Shown: positions 55,400 through 64,000 of the stretch, piece after piece | Layout: each line of letters opens with the position of its first letter | Numbering within the stretch: position 1 is the stretch's first letter | NCBI GenBank assembly: GCA_027946365.1 | Contig: JAPEUQ010000004.1 | Coordinates: forward strand, 3,658,001-3,722,000 | DNA length: 64,000 bases | Direction of reading: 5' to 3' | Source: Kalmusia sp. IMI 367209 | Taxonomy: Eukaryota; Ascomycota; Dothideomycetes; Pleosporales; Didymosphaeriaceae | Made by a program: the position numbers and the translations under genes | The notes under the pieces: generated by a model | What the model was told of the DNA's origin: nothing | Seen by the model: the letters and a program-made list of their open reading frames with translations, nothing else | Databases searched by the model: none

Positions 55400-57266
55400 A
55401 TGGTCACCGGAGTAGAGACTGCTGGCCTGATTCTCGGATCGATACCTCTTCTTATTGAAGGCCTCAAAACATATAAAAAGGGAATTGGGGCGGTGAAAAG
55501 ATCGGTCAATTACGACCCGTCCCTACGAAAATTGATCCGACAGGTTGAGGGACAGAAGCTGTTTTTTGGAGACAACCTTCAGAAGCTTTTAATTGGCGCA
55601 TGTCCCGGATCCGAGGATCCCATTGAACTTGGGAATGACTTCTGGACTGAAATCTCGACAGGAGCGGTCAATCAGGCTGTCAAGGATTACCTCGGCGAAG
55701 AAAAGCAGCAATACTTTCACGACCTTCTTGATGAATTTGAGCTTTATTATGTTAAATTAGGAAATGCTCTCAATCATGTTCAAAGAGCTGGCAAGGTAAG
55801 TGCTAACACTTTCCAGGATTGCTTATTTGATCCGACCTCTGTGAACCCACCCGCTGTAATTGAATTTTATCTTACACAAGCCCTAGAGCGACTCTCGGAA
55901 GAACCACTTGACATTATCCGACCTGAATGATCTTGCAAAAGTACGCGAAACCACAGGCAGACATGTGTGGAAGCGAGTGCAATATCTCATCAAAGAGCAA
56001 GACATAAAAGACCTCGTAAAAGACCTCGAAGGACTTAACTCGGATATGGATCAGCTGATGAAAAATGCAGCCATCCTAGCTCAATACAAGAACATCCAGG
56101 AATCTAGGATCATCTCCGACGAGCGACACGCAAAGTCTTTAGCGTTACTACTATACCAAATTAGGAACTACGCAGATAGACTCTTTCATGCTCTACTCTC
56201 GGCATGGATTCCAGGTTGCCACGCATCACATGACGTGGCTTTGTTCCTTGATACCCCAACAGTCCTAAAACCGGGCCATCTATGTACAACATCATTATTC
56301 ATGTTTCGAATGATGATATGCGGGAAGCCTGCAGATGTGTCAAGGTCTCCATCATGGCATGAGGCAAGCGTAACTGTTTTCGAGAAGGATGATGTTGCTG
56401 TCACTCAGGGAAAGTAAGATGACTTGCCTTTTCAATATCTTGCGATATAATCTCACCATCCACGCAGAAGTCTATCAGAACAACCGGTCATAACCCAGAG
56501 TCCGGTTACTCCCGCGATAAAAGTCACGCTGTTGAGTCAAGTATCATCTCCTGCCATGGCCGGCAGAGTTACGGACGTTTGCAACGCCGCAAGCCGCGCA
56601 AAACAGACACAGAAATGCCTAGACATGCTTCTACGTAATGATACACTCCTCATGAGCAATGACAGGGGAAATCAGCATCGCGAATCCACAATTTGGAGCA
56701 CAATCAACTTGGAGAGTTTCCTTTCTACGAACAGAATGGGTCCTGCGCAAAAGGTTAAATTGGCGTTGAAGTTAGCCATCTCACTGCTTCAATACAAAAC
56801 CTCCAAATGGTTTGATACCTCGGTATCAGCCCAGGATATACACTTCCGGAAAGCAGTTCAAGCTGGAAAGCCACAATATATTGAAGTAGATCGGCCATTA
56901 ATCCTAAAGTCGTTTCGCAACCGGGTTCTAGAAAGGTCGGCAGAACACAAACCAAGGCAGATGCTGCTGGAACTTGGCATATTACTCATGGAAATATGGA
57001 ACGGGGAGACATTGGCGGTGTTTGCCAAACGACATTGCAAGATTGATGATATTGACCCATTGATGCGTCAAGCGATTGCCACTGAATGGTACGACGAAAC
57101 ATGGGAGCAAATGACTAAAAATTATGGCGGTGTAATCAGAACCTGCATGGTTTTTGCACTTGATTACGACCGAGGGATGCAAACTTGGGAGAACGAAGCT
57201 TTGAGGAAGTCGGCTTGTGCAAAGATCATTAGCCCTTTGAACGAGGATCGTCTAGCTTTCCCATAA
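55400..57266 (+). CDS. HeLo-like N-terminal region plus DUF7580-type C-terminal domain protein
   Basis: Three exons (55400-55795, 55887-56413, 56468-57266) give 573 residues. The 91- and 54-bp introns were placed from GTAAGT...CCCTAG and GTAAGA...CGCAG with frame kept; the first donor is followed at once by GCTAAC, but the nearest acceptor would leave only 21 bp, so the later one was used. The N-terminus (VETAGLILGSIPLLIEGL) is a hydrophobic/amphipathic helix followed by helical bundle sequence, as in HeLo-like domains. The C-terminal part (LELGILLMEIWNGETL, preceded by LALKLAISLLQY) matches the DUF7580 region that looks like a degenerate kinase C-lobe without catalytic residues. Family proteins are widespread in filamentous fungi; function is unproven, with membrane-acting cell-death roles suggested for HeLo relatives. 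Confidence 0.75.
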
Positions 57267-57655
57267 TATCGGAAACCTATCTCTAGATGCCGCTTGTAAG
57301 ATATACGCAGCATTGAATAACGCAACCAGGAAGTGTTCTCATTTTCTTACCCTATTAAGCGAACGTGGAAGCTTGTGACTGTAGACCTAGTATGCTAACT
57401 GAATATGCCTCCGAGAACAATTGCACGCATTATTGCTGGTGTAGAAGGTGATGACAGGTGTCACATGGGATTAGACGAACCGACCGACTCGAGCCGGGAG
57501 ATGCCAATGCTTCTGGGAAGATTGTTTGACCATTGTCGCAACACAAGGCGAAATGATGAGTTTCTCCCCTTTTGTTTCTTTGAAATCAACAAAATAATTA
57601 TCTCATGAATCAGACGCTATGACTGAATTGAATCCTGCCGTTGCTAAGCCACCAG
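57267..57655. other. Intergenic flank before the AT-rich block
   Basis: Normal-composition DNA downstream of the DUF7580-type gene. It contains a 67-codon ORF (57405-57608) with no recognisable features. The composition changes sharply just after it. Confidence 0.5.
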
Positions 57656-60600
57656 GACGGCTAGCGCCGCCCTAAAGTTTTATTCAACTTTCTTAACTAA
57701 TTAAGAGCTAGTAATATTTTCTGCGACTTTCTAGGCCAATCAGAGCGCATAGGTGGTCTAATAGGGTTAATTCAGTTAGAGCGTCTAAGAGAATCTGGTA
57801 TAGTACTATTAGTAAGACGCGTTAGCTCTCTTTATAATAAATCATTAACTTTAGACCTATATCTCCCCTATTAATACGCGTCAGATTTATTTAAGATTAC
57901 ATATAATTTAAAGCTATTATCTTTTTAGTATATTCTATTACTTATGGATCCTTATAGTAGTCCACCTTATTAGTTAACTATCTTACCTATTAGTATCTTT
58001 ATAGTATCCTCTAGTCTACTTTTATCTCTTCTATTAGGTCCTCTATTATCGTCGTGTCTAGAAATTTAACCTATGATATCTATACTCTCCCTAGGCGCTA
58101 TATATACACCTATTAGAATATATACTAGCTCTTTTTATTATTACTATGTTATACACCGCCGGTAGTTACGAGCGTAGAAGCTTAATATTATTATTAAGAT
58201 ACTAAAGAGTATTAATTAGATACTTAAGAACTTCTTAGTAGTATGGGTTGGTAAAGATAATAGTAAAGATATATAGATCTAGTATACTAGGTATACTATA
58301 TAAGCTCTATGGTGGCGGCGTATTAACAAAGTAGTATAAATACTAGTAGATAAAGATATATTAGATAACCTTAATAATCTAGTTAGTAAGGTTATAGATA
58401 AAATAATAGCGGAGCTAAATAAATTTATTATTAAGTATTCTATATTTAGCGCGTATTAGATTAATATAAATATTAAGGATATTGATTTTACTATAGCGGT
58501 TTAGTAGGTTAGTAATATTACCCTATATAGTACCGTTTTCTGTGAAAGATTATAAAGAATATATAAGTAGAGTAGTTATCTTATAATATTATTAATAAGA
58601 GGGTGTAGTTAACCGACATCTCTATATATTTATAAGCCTTATCTATTTCTTACGTAACTATATAAACTTTAACTATTTACTATCTTATCTAGACGTATAT
58701 TTTCTTAGGTCTATAGTTAATCGTCATGTTATTAAAATACTAGTGGGTTTAGGTATATGCCATTCCTATCATTATGGTAATATAAATATGAATAAGCTTA
58801 TTAATTATATAAAGATATATAAAATACTATCCCTTATTTATTTTAACTATTTTCTATTACTTTCCTACTCCTTAAGAGATATTATATTACTTTTAAGACC
58901 TTCTAAGACTTTCTGAGACTTTCTAAGACTTCCTAAGGGTCTAAGCTGTTCCTAGAACCTAAGACTCTCTAAAGGTCTAGGACTTTCTTAAACTTTTTAA
59001 AGATGGAATATATTTATATTATAACTATATAGGGTGATTAATATGCTAGATATAATCTAATTAGTATTTAGGATATACTAGTATAATTTTAAATTGTTCT
59101 AACTACTATTAGATACTACTATAGGGCCGTGCCCACTATCCATAAGCTATTATTATATATAATAATATCAACTTTACTAATTAGAAATACTATAAGAATA
59201 TTAAGTACTATACTTAGTTCTACTCTATGACTAACGCGTCGTTGATTATATATAACTTAATATTAATAACTGGCTTAACTTGGAATATATATAACCTATT
59301 AATTCTATTATCTCTTAATGATATTATCTTTAGTCCTAAATACCAGCGTAGTAATAGAATATCTATAAATATATCTATGTTCTTAATATTAGATACTATT
59401 AGGCGAATCTATCCTAATATAATATAGAGTATTTTTAGTAATTAGAATAGACTATTATAATCTATATTCCCTATCATTAATTGACTTCCAGCTAGTAAGA
59501 CTTAGTACTAGTAATTTAAGAATATTAACGTAGATGAGGGTACTATTAATAGGATATACTAGGTCTATGATAATATCTACGTTAAATAGCTTAAATTAAG
59601 ACTATATTTAATACTAGATGGGCCTAATAACTTTACTAGTAAACTATATCTTATTTATAGAGATTAGCTTACCGCCCAACGTATTTAATAAGTTAAGTAG
59701 TAGCGTAAACGCTTAATATATAATTATAATTAACGTGATTAAATACTTCCTATACCTACCTAATTTTATATTATAATAAATCTCCTATTTACTATTATCC
59801 ATATACATTGAGCCCTAGTTAATCTAATAGAATATAGGATCTATTTAATATCTTATAATATTATACGCTAGAGATCACTCCATATTAAATAGGGACAACG
59901 CTAAGTATCATATAGTAGAGCCTCTAGTTACTTAAGGATTTACTTTTTAAGTAATAGTATTATTTTATACTTTTATACGACGCTGAACTTTACTATAACT
60001 AGATAATAAGACTACTATATAGCACGTAGATGTTAAGGCTATCATAGTAAAGCTTATACCTAATTAATTTCTTAATCTTATTAAAGACGTTCGTTCTACA
60101 GCCTTTACACGTAAGGTATAGAATAGGTGTAATGAGGATATAGACTTCTATACTATATATTATTATCTATAGGAGGTTAAGCTTTTTCTTACTATATATT
60201 ATACTATAAAGCTTAGTAATATTAAGATACTATAACATTTTATTAATCTACTAATTGTGGTGTTCTTTAGCGCCTCTTAATATAAATATAGACGTGAGAT
60301 ACTTTATTATTAATGAAACTTATCATCTATTAATAATCCTAAGCTATAATAATTAATACTAACTTCTAGTCTTATTAATTGGCTTAATTATAAGTCTACG
60401 TTTAAGCCTATTAATCTCCACCTAGAGTATTTAAATTGTGGATATAAAATTAAGTTAAAGCGTATTAAGAACTCTATTTATAATATTAATACTATATTTA
60501 AACGCTCTACTTTATATTCTATCTATATATAGAGCTATCGAAGTCATCTTAAATATATATTTAAAGAGAATATACTATTATCACATACGTCTATAGATAT

Positions 60601-60949
60601 ATAAAGTGATATATAGCTACTCTTATAAATACTATACCATGATAACTACTTAGAAGCATAGAATACTAATATACTTCTTAGTCTACCATATTTAATTTAT
60701 ATAATATCTATTATACTAGTGCTAATACTCTTACTAATCATATTAATTAATTTAACGTAGAGTATATATACTCCACTAGTATATTATTATCTAAAGAGCC
60801 TAGTAATAATATATAAAATAGATTTTTAATATTAATAACTATACTGCTGTTATATCTAAGTGTTATAATAAATAATTAGACGTAACTATTAATTTAACTA
60901 GAATATTAAAGTACTTAACCTAACCAGAGTAGTTAAAAGTTAATATATT

Positions 60950-61100
60950 AAGTTTCTATAACTTTCTAGGCTAATTAGAGGCTAGTGATTCTTAGAGACC
61001 TTAGTATTATTAATATCCTTATATTATCTATAACTTTCTATGACTTTCTGGGCCAATCGGAGGCTAGCAATTCTTAGATACCTTATAATAATATCCTCTA
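60950..61100 (+). repeat. Two direct copies of a 65-70 bp repeat (left arm)
   Basis: Two adjacent imperfect copies (about 60953-61022 and 61036-61099) share ACTTTCTAGGCTAATTAGAG / GACTTTCTGGGCCAATCGGA cores followed by GCTAG and ATTCTTAGA. A third partial copy is at 57728-57760. Inverted copies are at 62396-62530. Confidence 0.65.
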
Positions 61101-61974
61101 GGCTTAGAAATAAAATAATTCTTCTATTCGTATAATATTATCTTAATACTAAGATTTATTATATATATACTAATTACTCTATAGAGAAACTATATAAGAG
61201 CTATAGTATAAGAATACCTCATCTAATATAGTCTAGATAGTTAGTAGAAGGTTAGTATAAGTTTCTATTCTAATAGATAGCTATTATTAATAACTATCTA
61301 TTAGAAGAATACTTTTATTTAACCCTTAACCTTAACGATATTTAGTATCTTTTTTACTTACTAGAGTTTTTATAAAGGCCCTTTATAAGGTCCTTTTATA
61401 TATATATTTTTAGATATTTAAGAATCCACTATCTAGTAGTAGTACTCTAGTCTTACTTTCTATATTATTTCTATATCTAACGCCCTCGACTTGATAGTAT
61501 ACACCAAATAAAGTCAATAGGCATAATCCTAAATAAAATATAGAGGATAGCTCTATAGTACTATTAATATTAATAGTATTTCCAAAGTTAATACTAGAAG
61601 TAATTATAGTCTAATACTAGATATACTAGATATTATATAGAATTAAGGGAGGCCTTAAAGGTAACGCTCTTATAACTAATAGGTCTTAAAGATATTATAA
61701 TTAGTCTCTATAGAGGAACTAACCCTATAAAGAGGGCGAACGCTTTAAGCTTCTATAAATTACTACTAATTAAAAACTACTAGTTATATAGACCTTATAG
61801 TTTAAAACTATAACTATGTGTAATAAAGTACTATAGCGTAGGAGATAAATTAAAAGAAAGATTTTAGAATCTCTTAATTATTGCTGCTAAAAAGACCCGT
61901 AAGATATATACCTTAGGTTAAGTCTGTTAGCAGCTGCATGTAGAAGGGAGAATAGTTAGTATTTAAGACCTAGA

Positions 61975-62068
61975 GGCCTAAATCCTAGGTCCTAGTATTG
62001 AGTCTTAGTATTAAGTCTTAGTGTTGGGTCTTAGTATTGAGTCCTGGGTCCTGGGTCCTGGGTCCGGC
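61975..62068 (+). repeat. Minisatellite of GGGTCCT/GAGTCTTAGTATT units
   Basis: Degenerate 12-13 bp units (GAGTCTTAGTATT-like) change into a perfect GGGTCCT array at 62042-62064. The 7-bp array is GC-richer than the surrounding AT-rich DNA and looks younger than the RIP damage. Confidence 0.7.
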
Positions 62069-62184
62069 ATACAAGGCACGAGTTATATAGAGGTGACTAT
62101 CTAAGGGAGAGAAAAAGTAAGGGTAAATCACCCTTTATATACTACTAAGTATCTAGAAAGGGTGTATAGTTTTTTCAGCTATAA

Positions 62185-62282
62185 GGTTGGTGAATTACCT
62201 AAATAGGAAGAGATAATATACTTAAGGGAGGTATATAAGAAGTTTAAGGCCAGTAAATTACCTAAATAGGAAAAGATAATAC
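62185..62282 (+). repeat. 60-bp direct duplication
   Basis: AATTACCTAAATAGGAAGAG recurs at 62193 and about 62253 (as AATTACCTAAATAGGAAAAG), each followed by ATAATA, giving a tandem unit of about 60 bp. It lies within the RIP-mutated block. Confidence 0.75.
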
Positions 62283-62395
62283 GCTTTAGTAAAGGTATAA
62301 TATATAATATATATATATATATAAATTAGTGATAGGGTTAGGCGTATAGATAGAAGGAGCCTTAAATAGGGTATTAAATGAAAATAAAGTATCTC

Positions 62396-62530
62396 AGGTC
62401 TCTAATTAACCTAGAAAGTTATAGAAAACATAATATTAATAAGAATGTTAATGAGGATACTAATGTTAATACTAGTACTAAGAACTTATAGGTTCTAATT
62501 GGCCCATAAAGTCGTAGAAAGTTCTAAAGA
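62396..62530 (-). repeat. Inverted copies of the 65-70 bp repeat (right arm)
   Basis: CTAATTAACCTAGAAAGTT at about 62402 and CTAATTGGCCCATAAAGTCG at about 62494 are reverse complements (with a few mismatches) of the two left-arm cores near 60961 and 61040. The order of the copies is compatible with two-unit terminal inverted repeats around a 1.3-kb interior. Confidence 0.6.
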
Positions 62531-64000
62531 GTATAATATTAATAATAATATTAGTATACTAGGGTCTAAGGAACTCTTCATGTTAACTTATATAGCTTAA
62601 AAAACTCATATTTTATATTTATATATAAATTTATACTAGTAGATTATTTTAAGTTCTTTAGACTATAGTTATAGACTAAGCCTATACTGAAAGCTTAAAC
62701 TCGACACTATTACTAGGTAAAGAAAACTTACGTCTTATATTTATATATAAATTTATAGTAGTAGATACTTTTAAGTTTTTAAATAAGCTTAACTTAACCT
62801 CTATTACTATATAAATCTCTATAGTGCGCCTTTATTATTCCTAATATATCTACTTCCGATAATACTACCATTATCACTTCTATAAAGAGGGACCCATCAT
62901 CCCTTTATCTTATAAGTATTATATAGTTATAATTATAACGCTATAGATATATAAGTTAACTATATATAGCTTTATCTACTACCGCCACCTGGCGCTTTGG
63001 CGTAAAGTTCCCTGGTAAGACCTCTATAAAGGTCAGTCTATAGACCATAAAGAAGATATTTATAAAACCTCTTACGTATATACTTAATACTAAGTTTATT
63101 AATAAACTTATTAACTTTAACTTCACCCCATTCATAGATAGTACTTAGGTTAAACCTATAAATAAGTTAGGGCTCTATCTTCCTATTTAGACTAGAGCTG
63201 AGCTTAATAAAGTATAAAGATGGCGGGTAATATTATCTCTAGATATAAATTATATTAGTTTTAATATTAAGGACTGGGGCTCTTTATCTACTAATAGGTC
63301 TTAGGAGTTTAACTGGGAGTTAGCCGCCCAGCTTAAGCCTAAGATAGTCTTACCCTATAATCCTATAGTAGAGGAGGTGATACGCTATTTATACATAAGC
63401 TACTACTACCTAGGAGAGAGTGTTTAGGATAATTATTCCATTCTTAATAAAGAATTTCTCCTTAATTTTACCCCACTTAACTTATCGGACGAAGATAACG
63501 ATAATAAAAATAAAAATAGAGATAAGAAAGAGGATAAAGATAATAATAATAATAATAAAGATAGTAGTATTTATTATCTATACTAGTTTAATAATTAATA
63601 TATTAGACTCATTACGTAGTACTAGGCTTAGCGGGCCTTACGCATTAGTAAAAGTTTAGGAAAGATTTTAAAGACTTACTAGTCTATATATCTTATAAAA
63701 ACTCTTTTAGAGATATATACTAGTCTCTAGACTAGTATATTATAAGTAATAAAGCTTAGTATTACTACGCCTATACTAAGCTCATTATAAGGCTATGGAG
63801 TGAGAATATAGAGGAGCTATATATAAATTACCATAAGAGTTCTACCACTAATACTATTAGTTACTATAGAATCTATTTTAAGGACCTCTATTAATCTATT
63901 CGCTAAAAGATAGGTCGTCAATATACTAGGTATTAGATAAATAATAAGGCGTGTAGTTTTATATAGAATTTAAAAGTCCCACTATTATTATATATAGTAA

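Larger units (their letters stand above)
57656..64000. mobile_element. AT-rich block of RIP-mutated repeats (decayed transposable elements)
   Basis: From about 57.66 kb to the end the DNA is strongly AT-rich, with TpA everywhere and CpA and TpG scarce, the visible hallmark of RIP, which turns C to T in duplicated DNA. TAG and TAA stops, as expected from mutated Gln codons, interrupt every frame; only two ORFs exceed 60 codons. Coding-like fragments persist, such as a stop-bounded stretch near 63305-63427 rich in Leu/Pro/Glu/Tyr. I cannot say which transposon class was hit; no reverse transcriptase, integrase or transposase motif is legible. The block continues past the window edge, so its extent is unknown. 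Such blocks in fungi are heterochromatic and often flank fast-evolving genes. Confidence 0.85.

Noticed and set aside
55796..55816. A 21-bp intron with ideal donor, branch site and acceptor in the DUF7580-type gene
   Set aside because: Too short for the spliceosome, and the downstream frame would close at 55930; the later acceptor at 55886 restores the family-like frame.
57405..57608. 67-codon ORF next to the AT-rich block
   Set aside because: No recognisable domain, signal or splice context, and no shared flank; size is expected by chance.

Overview
The window is nuclear DNA of a filamentous ascomycete (Pezizomycotina; a dothideomycete-type fungus is my best guess, by inference only). Evidence: genes with many short introns (about 43-125 bp) using GTANGT-type donors, CTAAC/CTGAC-like branch sites and YAG acceptors; fungus-specific families (Crh/Utr2 cell-wall transglycosylase, Zn(II)2Cys6 regulators, CYT-4-type mitochondrial RNase, TRP/FLC-like ML-domain channel, DUF7580-type proteins); an intron-bearing tRNA-Gln; and a terminal AT-rich block with the TpA-rich, CpA/TpG-poor look of repeat-induced point mutation (RIP).

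Layout. 0.1-7.3 kb: a GPI-anchored CBM18-GH16 wall transglycosylase, an aquaporin-family channel and an HxxxD acyltransferase. 7.3-13.6 kb: a gene-poor stretch whose only clear gene is tRNA-Gln(CUG). 13.6-27.3 kb: a short-chain dehydrogenase, a seven-exon LEU3/WAR1-type Zn2Cys6 regulator, the small subunit of molybdopterin synthase, a divergently transcribed mitochondrial RNB exoribonuclease and a second Zn2Cys6 regulator. 27.3-31.3 kb: gene-poor, with a probable relic of a zinc-type oxidoreductase. 31.3-37.9 kb: a FYVE-RING protein and a large TRP/FLC-like membrane protein, both on the minus strand. 40.3-44.8 kb: a small accessory block with a tautomerase-fold enzyme and an unrecognised five-exon membrane protein, flanked by two small minus-strand ORFs that share a 5' flank. 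45.7-49.8 kb: the core genes SSU72 (RNA polymerase II CTD phosphatase) and an NBP2/Skb5-like SH3 adaptor, divergently arranged. 51.7-57.3 kb: a head-to-head pair, an ankyrin-repeat/zinc-finger protein and a HeLo-like plus DUF7580-type protein, sharing a promoter of roughly 280 bp. 57.65 kb to the end: an AT-rich block of decayed repeats with no intact gene.

The central genes are housekeeping functions and do not form one pathway. The part most likely to hold an undescribed system is the right-hand accessory end. There a repeat-expanding candidate sensor and a candidate effector face each other beside a RIP-mutated repeat block, a setting that resembles fungal allorecognition or innate-immunity loci. 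Exon structures were read by eye from splice signals and reading-frame continuity; no search or transcript data were available.
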